From positions 127,045 through 191,044 of the forward strand of contig NZ_QMFB01000013.1 of assembly GCF_003285015.1 (NCBI RefSeq): a DNA stretch of 64,000 nt, in the 5' to 3' direction. Origin of the DNA: Paenibacillus contaminans. Lineage in GTDB: Bacteria > Bacillota > Bacilli > Paenibacillales > NBRC-103111. Position 1 is the first letter of the stretch. Every line of letters begins with the position of its first letter. The notes under the pieces were generated by a model. The model did not search any database. It was not told where the DNA came from and worked only from the letters and a program-made list of their open reading frames with translations. This document shows, one piece after another, positions 9,080 through 17,455 of this stretch. Made by a program: the position numbers and the translations under genes.

Positions 9080-9949
9080 TCATTTGATGCCCGAATGCGC
9101 CATCGTGGAAATCACTTTTCGCTGAAGCAGCAGGAAGATGACGAAATTCGGTATGAACAGAAGAAGGGAAACAGCGGCAGCCACCCCTTGATTCGCCACA
9201 TTGTTGGCAAGTCCGCTCGTCAGTGTCGACACATAAAACGGCAGCGTCTTCATCGTTTCATCCTCCGTAAACAACGTGGACGTTTCCACATTGCCCCAAG
9301 ACGATTGGAACGCCAAAATCCCGATCGTCGCCACGGCAGGCATGCACAGCGGTATGACGATACGAAGGAAAACCGTCCATTCGTTGGCGCCCTCCAATTT
9401 GGCGGCTTCCAATAACGCGTCGGGCAATTGATCGATGAATTGCTTCATCAGGAATACGCCGACCGGCATTGCCACGAGCGGAAGAACATGGGCCAGATAG
9501 GTGTTCATAATCCCCGTTTCGCTTACGGCGAAATAACGCGGGATTTGCACCGTTTCCGGCGCGAACATCAGCGACAGAATGATGGTGGAGAAAATGAGAT
9601 TTTTCCCCGGAAACTTATGCTTGGACAACGGATAAGCGCATAATACGCTAAACAACAGGGTAGCCAGCACGTTCAGTCCGGTAGAGAAAATACTGTTGAA
9701 CAGATATCTGCTCATCGGGACGATGGACGTTTGCGTGACCAGCAGCAAATCGTAAAAGTTTTGCACCGTCGGCTGTTTTACGATAAATGTCGGCGGGTAC
9801 AAGAACAATTCATGGAACGGCTTAAACGCATGGTTGACAATATAAACGATCGGCAGCAGCATAAACACGGCAAGCAGGGTAAGACCTGCTACCAGAAACA
9901 CTTGAAATTTGCTGATACGAAATATCCGCCTCAAAGAAAGCCCCCGCAT
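9080..9949 (-). CDS. Carbohydrate ABC transporter permease, MalG type
   Basis: The 289-residue, six-helix protein has the EAA-loop sequence ALLEAAKLEGANEWTVFLRI. It is the inner-membrane partner of the 9953 permease, 3 bp downstream of it. It differs from the second MalG-type protein at 2862, so the locus encodes two distinct permease pairs. Substrate is unknown. Confidence 0.93.
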   Translation of the reverse strand: MRGLSLRRIFRISKFQVFLVAGLTLLAVFMLLPIVYIVNHAFKPFHELFLYPPTFIVKQPTVQNFYDLLLVTQTSIVPMSRYLFNSIFSTGLNVLATLLFSVLCAYPLSKHKFPGKNLIFSTIILSLMFAPETVQIPRYFAVSETGIMNTYLAHVLPLVAMPVGVFLMKQFIDQLPDALLEAAKLEGANEWTVFLRIVIPLCMPAVATIGILAFQSSWGNVETSTLFTEDETMKTLPFYVSTLTSGLANNVANQGVAAAVSLLLFIPNFVIFLLLQRKVISTMAHSGIK

Positions 9950-9952
9950 CGG

Positions 9953-10924
9953 TTATTCATCCTCCTTCGAACCGAACAATCTCCAGCACAGCTTGCTTGT
10001 AAAATAGATGACCAACAGCAGAACGACCGATATGGTAGAGGCGTAACCGAGCTCGTAGCGGATAAATCCGTAGTCGTCGATATGATTGATCAGCAAATGC
10101 CCGGCATATTGCGGACTCGGATTCGATCCGGACAGCTCCGTACTGATCGCTCCCGCTTTGAACGTGCCGACGGTCGCCATGACGGCGCCGAACAGCATCT
10201 GCGGCTTCATGGCCGGAATCGTAATGTACCAAATTTCCTGAAGCCGGCTCTTGATGCCGTCGATCCTCCCCGCCTCGTAGAGTGTAGGGTCGACATTCTG
10301 TATACCGGCAAGCAGAGCCAGAAAACCTACCCCCATACTCGACCATAACGTGACGATAATCATGATCTTCATCAAAAACTTGGGATCGGTCGTCCAGAGC
10401 TGCTGCGTATCGATGATCCCGAGCTGCAGCAGGAAGCTGTTCAAATAGCCGAGTCGGTCGCCGCTGAACAGAACGAGCCATATGACGCCCATGGCGATAC
10501 CCGCTGTTAAGGAAGGCGTATACATCGCCAGCGTATACCATAACCTGATTTTGGACGGAAGTTGGGAAATCAGCCAGGCAAGCCCGAAGGACAGCACGTA
10601 CGCTACGGGTCCTACGACAACCGCAAACAGAAACGTATTCGGTATCGCATATTTCCAAAAGATCAAATCCTGGGTCAGCAGCACCTTATAGTTCAGCAAG
10701 CCTACGAATTCAGGCGGCTCGACCGAATTGAAGCGCGTAAAAGAAAGAACGATAGCCGCCACCGTCGGGATCATAATATAAACGATGAATGTAATGCAGA
10801 AGGGAGCGATGAACAGATAAGACAACCAGCTCTTCCGCATGTCCAAGCCCAGCTTTTTCACTCTCCCGGCAGCCGCTGCCGCATTCCATGCCGATAATTT
10901 CCTCTTGGCGATTCCGGTATTCAT
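9953..10924 (-). CDS. Sugar ABC transporter permease, MalF type
   Basis: The 323-residue protein has about six helices and an EAA motif (LYEAGRIDGIKSRLQEIWYI). ATG 10924 (MNTGIAKRK) is chosen: GGGAGGAG precedes it and it forms an ATGA overlap with the stop of the large binding protein, so the two are probably translationally coupled. Confidence 0.92.
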   Translation of the reverse strand: MNTGIAKRKLSAWNAAAAAGRVKKLGLDMRKSWLSYLFIAPFCITFIVYIMIPTVAAIVLSFTRFNSVEPPEFVGLLNYKVLLTQDLIFWKYAIPNTFLFAVVVGPVAYVLSFGLAWLISQLPSKIRLWYTLAMYTPSLTAGIAMGVIWLVLFSGDRLGYLNSFLLQLGIIDTQQLWTTDPKFLMKIMIIVTLWSSMGVGFLALLAGIQNVDPTLYEAGRIDGIKSRLQEIWYITIPAMKPQMLFGAVMATVGTFKAGAISTELSGSNPSPQYAGHLLINHIDDYGFIRYELGYASTISVVLLLVIYFTSKLCWRLFGSKEDE

Positions 10925-13878
10925 CGCTCTCCTCCCTCCCATGCCCGGTCGATAACCGGAATATCCAATTCCTTCAGCGCCTTTCCGTCTTTATCGACAA
11001 ATCCGAACTCCTGCTGCTTATGCAGCAGCTCCCGGTTAATCTCCCGAATCGATTGCTCGAGCGATTCCCGGTAATTGACGCCGCTAAGCACCGTTCGATT
11101 CCAGGCAAAGGACAGCTCGCGAGCCGTAAAATAGCCGCCAGGCACGTTAGGAATTTCTTTAAACCATTTCCATTGCTCCAAAATGGCGGATAATTGCTTG
11201 GAGGGCCAAGGAAGCCGTTTGAACGCTTCCTGATTCGCCGTATTCCAGCGGAATTCGAGCCCGTTATACAATTCGATATCGTTGCCGAAGCGGGCCTGAA
11301 CCTCCGCCGAGGTCCACCACTTGAGAAACTGCCAAGCATCCTCGGACCGCTTCGACGATTTCATGATAATCCCGGCTTGAATGCTTCCTCCCGCCCATCG
11401 CTCGACCTCCCCGCTATCTTTCTTCATGCCGGGAATCGGCGCCATTTCCCAACTGTCGGCTATTTCCGGGGCCGCCATCGTCAGCTGCAAATACGTGTTG
11501 AAATCGGATATGCCGAGCGGAATAGTCCCCTTACGGAAGTGCATGTAGAAATTAGCTTCCTTAGGGATGCCGTAAACCGTATACAAATCCGTCCATTGTC
11601 GAAAGCTTTGGAAGCTTTCCGGCGTAGTCAAGCCCGATTTCAAGCCGTCAGCCGTATAGAAAGAGACGCCGTTCTGGTAAAAAAACGGCAGCCCGTTCCC
11701 GCTCGGCATAAAGAAATCGTACCCTTTCTGCTGAATCGTCTGCAGGCTGTCGTACAACTCGTCCCACGTTTCCGGAGGCTTTAGGCCCAGCTCCCGCAAA
11801 ATATCGGTCCTGTAAAACATCACGTTAAACGATTGCGTCTCCGGCAAGGCGTAGTCCCCATGATCGTAATGAAACGGCAGGAGCGAGCCGGGATGAAAAC
11901 GCTTGGCAATATCGTCGTAATCCGCAAACTTCCGGAGATCGACTAGCGCATTTCTCATGGCCAAATCAACCGATGTCGCCGCATCCAGCCCTAATGCCGC
12001 ATCGGGCTGGCGCCCCGACGATTGGCTTAGAAATAATTGCTGCTGGCTCGGCATCAGATTGACGTTGACGCTAATGCCTGTATCAGGCGTAAAGAGCTCG
12101 TCGGCCAATTGCTGCATGAGCGTTACATAATCGCGACCGCGATTGACCCAAACCGTGATCGCTTCCGGATTGCGCTGTCCCTTGTAGTTGTAGTTCGGCG
12201 AAAACGTCCGTGCAAACGTGGTTATGGTATTCTTCATCATCTTCCATCTGCCGGGCAGCAAATGCTCCAGCTCGACACCCGGCTTCGTCACATATATTTG
12301 GTCCAAAGAGAGCGGCTGCGAAGCCGCTTGATCCATATACATGCCGAGCGTTTCTTGGATGCGCGGCAGCATTTCCGGCCGGCTGGCGAGAATCTCGGGC
12401 TTAACCGCCAATTGCCGCAATTGGTCGATCGAGTTACGTATGCCTGAAGCGCCGTTCGCATCGTTGCCATAAAGCGTTTGCAAATAGGAAATCTGCTCTT
12501 CCAGCAAGGAGGATAACCGTTCGAAACGCTTCGCGATTCCGGGAATCGCGGCTTCCAGATTCCAATCCCGGTTTTTGTCTACGACACCGGTATCGCGAAT
12601 GCCTGTGACAAGCCTTACGGCGCCGTTGATATCCTGAAGCTCGGCAATGGCCGCTTTCATCGCTTCCGTTACCAGTCTCAGCGGCGCTTGGGTTACGTTC
12701 ATGGAAAGCGTGTGCTTTCCTTTCGTCAGGTAAAACTCGAACGGGTTACCCTCGCCGTCCGATAAGACTTCAAGCTGCCATTCGCGCCCGTACGGAAACG
12801 GGTAAGCAAGCAGCTCACGAAACGGAACCTTTCCGTCGATTTTAATTTGTCTAAAACTGGACACGTCTTTTGTATAGGACTGCTTAACCTTCATTTGCAG
12901 CTCGTATAGGCCATCCTCCGGAACCTCGAAAGACCACTCGGCCCACTTGCCTCCCTGCTTCCAGCGGTCGCCGCCCATTTCATTCAAGATGATTTTCCCC
13001 TTGGAGGGCGGGTATGCCAGATCGTCATAAGATGCCTGCATTTGAACGGACGAATCCGATTTGAGCGCCATTTGCTCCGCTTCGATCGTGTCATACCAGT
13101 TTTCATCTATACTGCCTTTCGGTTCCGCGTTATTGGCTGATTTCACTTCTTTATACGCAGCTACTTTTTCCGGTGCGGCGACCGCCAATTGGGACAAATA
13201 AAATGCCCCTTGGCTCGCTTCCAGCCTCAGGACATGCTTGCCCGCGTCCAATAACAACCGTAGAGGTTCGTAATATTCGGCTTTGGCATCGGCAACCCAC
13301 TGTTCCGTCCATTGCTGCAATTCAAGCTGCGGCGGCCGTATATCGTTGCCCCTTTCGTCCTGCTCGGCGGGGTAAATGCCGTCCTTCCAATTGCGGCTTA
13401 TCGCCAAATATTTCGCTTCGTCGAAAGGAAATTGCCCGTCGACCTTCAAGCGGAAGCGGATCGGCTCCAGCGAACCGGGAAGCGGCATCGTTTGCAGCCG
13501 GAGCTGATAAAGCCCCGCTTCGGAAACCGTAAAGGTATATTCCACCCAGTCGTTTTCCCGCTCCAATAGAAGAACGTCCGTTTTTCCTTCCTTTGCTTCT
13601 TTAATGGCCGAAATCCCCTCGGCGGCGGTACTGTAATCCGCAGCAGAGAGAAATATGTCTTGTCCCTGCGCATCATGGGCCCCCCGCTTCATCCACTCGC
13701 TCAGCACTTGCGAATACGCGTCCCCTTGCAAATTCCAAGGGTTATCGGCATCGCTGTATATCGGCTCGCCCCTTACCGGACGAACCTTCTGTCCCGGCCA
13801 GTAATAAGACGCAGCCAGAATGATCAGCACAAGTACAAAACCTATGGCAATCATCCGCTTTGGTATTAAAAAAGACAT
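10921..13878 (-). CDS. Giant membrane-anchored solute-binding protein with carbohydrate-binding-like modules
   Basis: At 985 residues this is more than twice the usual binding-protein length. An N-terminal helix (about residues 9-25) lacks a lipobox, so the protein is likely anchored by that helix. Two beta-sandwich, CBM6/35-like modules follow (about 80-220 and 265-400; DWVEYTFTVSEAGLYQLRLQ and AEWSFEVPEDGLYELQMKV are typical strands), then a helical region (about 420-540). The family 1 solute-binding domain occupies about 560-940 (AITVWVNRGRDYVTLMQQLA, RQPDAALGLDAAT, FNVMFYRTDILRELG). I infer capture of a large glycan near the membrane. ATG 13878 has AAAGGGG upstream. Confidence 0.88.
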   Translation of the reverse strand: MSFLIPKRMIAIGFVLVLIILAASYYWPGQKVRPVRGEPIYSDADNPWNLQGDAYSQVLSEWMKRGAHDAQGQDIFLSAADYSTAAEGISAIKEAKEGKTDVLLLERENDWVEYTFTVSEAGLYQLRLQTMPLPGSLEPIRFRLKVDGQFPFDEAKYLAISRNWKDGIYPAEQDERGNDIRPPQLELQQWTEQWVADAKAEYYEPLRLLLDAGKHVLRLEASQGAFYLSQLAVAAPEKVAAYKEVKSANNAEPKGSIDENWYDTIEAEQMALKSDSSVQMQASYDDLAYPPSKGKIILNEMGGDRWKQGGKWAEWSFEVPEDGLYELQMKVKQSYTKDVSSFRQIKIDGKVPFRELLAYPFPYGREWQLEVLSDGEGNPFEFYLTKGKHTLSMNVTQAPLRLVTEAMKAAIAELQDINGAVRLVTGIRDTGVVDKNRDWNLEAAIPGIAKRFERLSSLLEEQISYLQTLYGNDANGASGIRNSIDQLRQLAVKPEILASRPEMLPRIQETLGMYMDQAASQPLSLDQIYVTKPGVELEHLLPGRWKMMKNTITTFARTFSPNYNYKGQRNPEAITVWVNRGRDYVTLMQQLADELFTPDTGISVNVNLMPSQQQLFLSQSSGRQPDAALGLDAATSVDLAMRNALVDLRKFADYDDIAKRFHPGSLLPFHYDHGDYALPETQSFNVMFYRTDILRELGLKPPETWDELYDSLQTIQQKGYDFFMPSGNGLPFFYQNGVSFYTADGLKSGLTTPESFQSFRQWTDLYTVYGIPKEANFYMHFRKGTIPLGISDFNTYLQLTMAAPEIADSWEMAPIPGMKKDSGEVERWAGGSIQAGIIMKSSKRSEDAWQFLKWWTSAEVQARFGNDIELYNGLEFRWNTANQEAFKRLPWPSKQLSAILEQWKWFKEIPNVPGGYFTARELSFAWNRTVLSGVNYRESLEQSIREINRELLHKQQEFGFVDKDGKALKELDIPVIDRAWEGGER

Positions 13879-13903
13879 TCCTGTAACCCCTTTCAAAAAG
13901 AAA

Positions 13904-15013
13904 CTAACCGATGGCCTCCCCGGTATCGCGATTGAAAAATAACATATACTCCGTATTCAATGAAATTTCTATGCCTGCGCCTTCAGGTATTCTCACATAA
14001 GCCGGAACGCGCATAATCACTTTCTCGTCAATCCCAAGATCGAGATGCAGGTGACGGTCCGCTCCGAATAATTCGGAGAAGTGCACGGTCGCCTTAATGT
14101 GCTCTTCTTGACGTTCCATGCTGTCGGACAACGTCACGTACTCCGGCCGTATGCCGAGAACGACATATCGATCGATCAAATTGCGCTGCCTCAGCGCTTT
14201 GCCGAACTGTGCGGGAATGCTCAAAATAAATCGCTTCGTATCGAACTTGAGTTCTCCGTCCTGTTCGATAATTTTGCCATGAATGAAATTGATCGGCGGC
14301 GAGCCGATAAAGCCGGCTACAAACATATTGACCGGCCGCATATAGACGTTTTCCGGCGTATCGACTTGTTGAATATAGCCATCCTTCATGATGCAGATCC
14401 TTGTTCCCATCGTCATCGCTTCGGTCTGGTCATGCGTCACGTAGATCATCGTCGTTCCCAATCTTCGGTGCAGGTCCACGATCTCCGCTCTCATCTGCAC
14501 CCGCAGCTTGGCGTCGAGATTCGACAGAGGTTCGTCCATCAGGAATACTTGCGGCTTGCGCACAATCGCCCGGCCGAGAGCAACGCGCTGCCTTTGGCCG
14601 CCGGAAAGCTGCATCGGCTTGCGGGACAGCAAATGCTCGATTTCAAGCGTGCGCGAGGTGGACTTGACCATCGACTCCAGGAAGCTCTTCTCCATCTTCC
14701 GGAGACGGAGCCCGAACGCCATATTTTCAAACACGTCCATGTTCGGGTATAAAGCGTAGTTTTGAAAAACCATCGCGATATCTCTTTTTTTCGGGGGAAT
14801 ATCGTTAACCATCTTGTTATCGATATAAATTTCACCTGCGCTTACCTGCTCCAAACCGGCAACCATTCGCAAAGTCGTCGATTTCCCGCATCCGGAAGGC
14901 CCTACAAGAACCATGAACTCCTCGTCTTCTATTTCCAAATGAAAATCCTTCACTACCGGAGGACTGGATCGGCCGTATCGTTTGGAAACATGATTCAACA
15001 TCACTCTAGCCAC
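13904..15013 (-). CDS. Sugar ABC transporter ATP-binding protein, MsmX/UgpC type
   Basis: The 369-residue ATPase has Walker A GPSGCGKST (38-46), the LSGGQRQR signature, Walker B VFLMDEPLSNLD with switch His (YVTHDQTEA), and a C-terminal TOBE-like regulatory domain. It is the only ATPase in view and could energise both permease pairs, as MsmX does for several importers in Bacillus. GTG 15013 is chosen because GGAGTG precedes it; an upstream ATG at 15034 lacks a ribosome site. First gene of the large operon, 68 bp downstream of the regulated promoter. Confidence 0.93.
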   Translation of the reverse strand: MARVMLNHVSKRYGRSSPPVVKDFHLEIEDEEFMVLVGPSGCGKSTTLRMVAGLEQVSAGEIYIDNKMVNDIPPKKRDIAMVFQNYALYPNMDVFENMAFGLRLRKMEKSFLESMVKSTSRTLEIEHLLSRKPMQLSGGQRQRVALGRAIVRKPQVFLMDEPLSNLDAKLRVQMRAEIVDLHRRLGTTMIYVTHDQTEAMTMGTRICIMKDGYIQQVDTPENVYMRPVNMFVAGFIGSPPINFIHGKIIEQDGELKFDTKRFILSIPAQFGKALRQRNLIDRYVVLGIRPEYVTLSDSMERQEEHIKATVHFSELFGADRHLHLDLGIDEKVIMRVPAYVRIPEGAGIEISLNTEYMLFFNRDTGEAIG

Positions 15014-15080
15014 GTTATCACTCCTTGTCGTCATGACACCCCGCGATTGTTGCGGAAGCTCGGCACCTATGCATACCTCG

Positions 15081-15115
15081 ATTATAAACAGCCGCCTTTG
15101 AATTTAGTGTGAATT
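15081..15115 (-). promoter_or_regulatory. Two-component-regulated promoter of the transporter operon
   Basis: On the minus strand AATTCACACTAAATTCA is followed by 12 bases and a perfect TATAAT (15081-15086). The direct-repeat period is 11 bp, one helical turn, which is the usual arrangement for OmpR/PhoB-family regulators. The start at 15013 lies about 60 nt downstream of the predicted transcription start. Confidence 0.7.
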
Positions 15116-15152
15116 TCCGCTTCGTTGCACTGGATGGAAAAGTACATGAGGG

Positions 15153-16502
15153 CTATATCCTTACGAGCGGTAATGTAACGGTAAACTTGCTCCCGACCCC
15201 CTCTTGACTCATGACGGAGATCGAGCCTTTATGCGCTTCGACCAAACGTTTGGCAATCGTCAATCCGAGTCCGCTCCCCCCGGTGTCTCGCGAACGGGAT
15301 TTGTCCACCCGATAGAAGCGTTCGAATATCTTATCCAGCTCATTTGGCGGAATGCCTATCCCATTGTCTTGGATGTGAACGAATATCGTTTCTCCGCTCC
15401 TATCAAGCTCAGTAATAACGCTTACATTTCCGTTTGGTTCGCTGTATTTGGCTGCATTCGATAAGAGGTTGACGAAGACTTGGATCATCTTGTCGACGTC
15501 GATAAGGACAGGGCATGGCTTTTTCGGCGTAATTAGCGTAACTTGAATAGACTTATCCTCAAAAACGGGCTGCAGCAAATAGAGCACCTGCTTCAACAGA
15601 GGCACCAAGTCCATCTCCTCGGGCATCAGCTCAAATATGGCGCCGTCCGCCTGCAATATTTTCTCCATGTCCTGCACGAGCCGGGTGAGACGCGCAATAT
15701 CGTCCAGCATCGTCCGCAGACGTTCCGGTTCCAGGTCGAACACTCCGTCTACAAGCGCCTCCAATTGACTGCCAACAATCGATAACGGCGTTCTTAGCTC
15801 ATGTCCCAAATCCTCCATCAAAATCTGGCGCCAGCGTTCCTGCTCCGCGAGCAAGCCCGAGAGATGATTGACCGCATGCGCGATCTTCTTCAGCTCTTGC
15901 GTTCCCTGCACCGGCATATACAACAGCATGCTGCCTTGAGTCAGAATATCCGTGCGCTCTGCCAGCCTCCGTACGGGACGCGACATCATATACGCCAACA
16001 AGCCGCTCAATAGAAATGCCGCAAGTATCCCGTATCCGCCGGTCTCAAACAACTGTTTTTGCAAATAACGCTTCGTATGATACGTCGGATACCCTTCTTC
16101 CTTCCCGGTCCAGTATATTTCCAATCGCCCGACAACCTGCGAATTTCCCCATATATCGAGTGACACATCCGGAGTCAAAGGGAGTGCGGCAGGCAAGGTG
16201 TCCAGCCATCGATTATTCTCGGGATCGGTAAAACGAATATAGACGTTTTCCGCTTGCGCGGCTTCCAGGATTGTCCGTTTCGCTTGCTCGGTCAGTCCCT
16301 GCCGTCCGGAGACAGTTTGATCGCGTATGCGGCCGGCAATCGTCCGGAACGATTCCTCGAGATGCTGCTGCACAAAGTCGGGATATCGCAAATCCCATCT
16401 AAAATAAAAAAAAGCCAAGCCGCTAATCCATAGCATGACTACTACCAGAAAAACCGCCCCCCACCACACCAGGAGCGTATGTATGTTCTTTTGTTTACCC
16501 AT
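15153..16502 (-). CDS. Sensor histidine kinase (OmpR-partner type)
   Basis: The 449-residue kinase has transmembrane helices at about 8-32 and 156-173 around a ~120-residue extracellular sensor. A HAMP domain (174-226), HisKA with phospho-accepting His234 (HELRTPLS) and HATPase with N box, DNGIGIP and GGSGLGL motifs follow. It partners the response regulator whose stop it overlaps by 8 bp. ATG 16502 has GGGGG upstream; the longer in-frame ATG at 16535 lies further inside the regulator gene. The promoter repeats suggest it senses a signal tied to the adjacent glycan transporter. Confidence 0.92.
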   Translation of the reverse strand: MGKQKNIHTLLVWWGAVFLVVVMLWISGLAFFYFRWDLRYPDFVQQHLEESFRTIAGRIRDQTVSGRQGLTEQAKRTILEAAQAENVYIRFTDPENNRWLDTLPAALPLTPDVSLDIWGNSQVVGRLEIYWTGKEEGYPTYHTKRYLQKQLFETGGYGILAAFLLSGLLAYMMSRPVRRLAERTDILTQGSMLLYMPVQGTQELKKIAHAVNHLSGLLAEQERWRQILMEDLGHELRTPLSIVGSQLEALVDGVFDLEPERLRTMLDDIARLTRLVQDMEKILQADGAIFELMPEEMDLVPLLKQVLYLLQPVFEDKSIQVTLITPKKPCPVLIDVDKMIQVFVNLLSNAAKYSEPNGNVSVITELDRSGETIFVHIQDNGIGIPPNELDKIFERFYRVDKSRSRDTGGSGLGLTIAKRLVEAHKGSISVMSQEGVGSKFTVTLPLVRI

Positions 16503-17205
16503 CGCGGGAACCCCCAAATTTATAACCTGCTCCAATTACCGTGACAAGCACTTTCGCTTCGCGGGGATTATCCTCCACTTTATGCCTGATATTTTTAATA
16601 TGGGCATCGATGAGCCGGGGATCGCCGATAAATCGGTAGCCCTGAACATGGTAGAGCAAATCCGCACGCGTGAACACCTTTTCCGGCGCAACCGACATGG
16701 CCGACAATATTTTGAACTCGGTTTTCGTCAAGTTGGCATCCTTTCCCTTTACGATTACCTTCATCTTCTGATGATCGAACACCAATTGGCCTTGATTAAA
16801 CGATAACTTTCCACCGTGTCCTTGGTCGACGTACAATGCGGCTCTGCGGAATACGGCATGCGCTCTGGCAACCAATTCATTCGGACTAAAAGGCTTTACG
16901 ATATAATCGTCTGCGCCAAGATACAACCCGTTAATCCTGTCATTCTCTCTCGATTTTGAAGTTATCATAATAATAGGGACGGTGGACCGTTCTCTCATCC
17001 GTTTGCACAGTTCTTCCCCCGGCATGCCGGCCAACATCAGATCAAGAATAATGAGATTGGGCTGATCTTGTTGAAAATACTTCAGGCCGGTGTCCCCATC
17101 ATACGCAATGGTCGTTCGCCATCCGTCACGCTCCAAATAAGCTTTAATGACTTCGACGATTTTCGGTTCGTCATCAATGATCAGCACATGCTTCTTCTTT
17201 TCCAA
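16495..17205 (-). CDS. OmpR/PhoB-family response regulator
   Basis: The 236-residue regulator has a receiver domain with acidic pocket D11/D12, phosphorylation site Asp55 (ILDLML) and the conserved Lys in YIVKPF, then a C-terminal winged-helix DNA-binding domain (LTKTEFKILSAM onward). The start is uncertain. TTG 17205 has AAAGGA at a fair distance; ATG 17217 or ATG 17247 are alternatives with poor ribosome sites. Regulators of this class bind direct repeats, and such repeats occur at the promoter of this gene and of both transporter units, so it probably activates itself and the whole locus. Confidence 0.92.
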   Translation of the reverse strand: MEKKKHVLIIDDEPKIVEVIKAYLERDGWRTTIAYDGDTGLKYFQQDQPNLIILDLMLAGMPGEELCKRMRERSTVPIIMITSKSRENDRINGLYLGADDYIVKPFSPNELVARAHAVFRRAALYVDQGHGGKLSFNQGQLVFDHQKMKVIVKGKDANLTKTEFKILSAMSVAPEKVFTRADLLYHVQGYRFIGDPRLIDAHIKNIRHKVEDNPREAKVLVTVIGAGYKFGGSRDG

Positions 17206-17294
17206 TTTGAAAATCATCCTTTGCAATCGAATCGCATAATGATTCATGGTAACATGAAACGGTTAATTGTAACATCGTCGATCGGCAAATAAAG

Positions 17295-17343
17295 AACGTG
17301 CGGGGCATCGAGAAATGTTTCATCCCGACGAGCCCGGCACGTT
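17295..17343 (-). other. Long hairpin in the response-regulator leader
   Basis: Arms AACGTGC(C)GGGC and GCCCCGCACGTT pair around a ~25-nt loop. The hairpin lies between the predicted transcription start (about 17366) and the coding start, with a T-rich stretch after it on either strand. It could be an attenuator in the leader or a terminator for an unseen plus-strand transcript. Confidence 0.45.
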
Positions 17344-17372
17344 GCTATTTTTGCGGCATTGTTGATACAAAG

Positions 17373-17407
17373 ATTATAGTACCGCCCATATGAATTTAGT
17401 GTGAATT
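17373..17407 (-). promoter_or_regulatory. Autoregulated promoter of the two-component system
   Basis: AATTCACACTAAATTCA, 12 bases, then TATAAT (17373-17378) on the minus strand, identical in layout to the promoters at 1353 and 15081. It drives the response regulator and kinase with a leader of about 160 nt. Confidence 0.68.
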
Positions 17408-17455
17408 TTTTGGTGGATCGAGATCCGCAAACCGTGAGCAGTTATTTCCGCAGCT

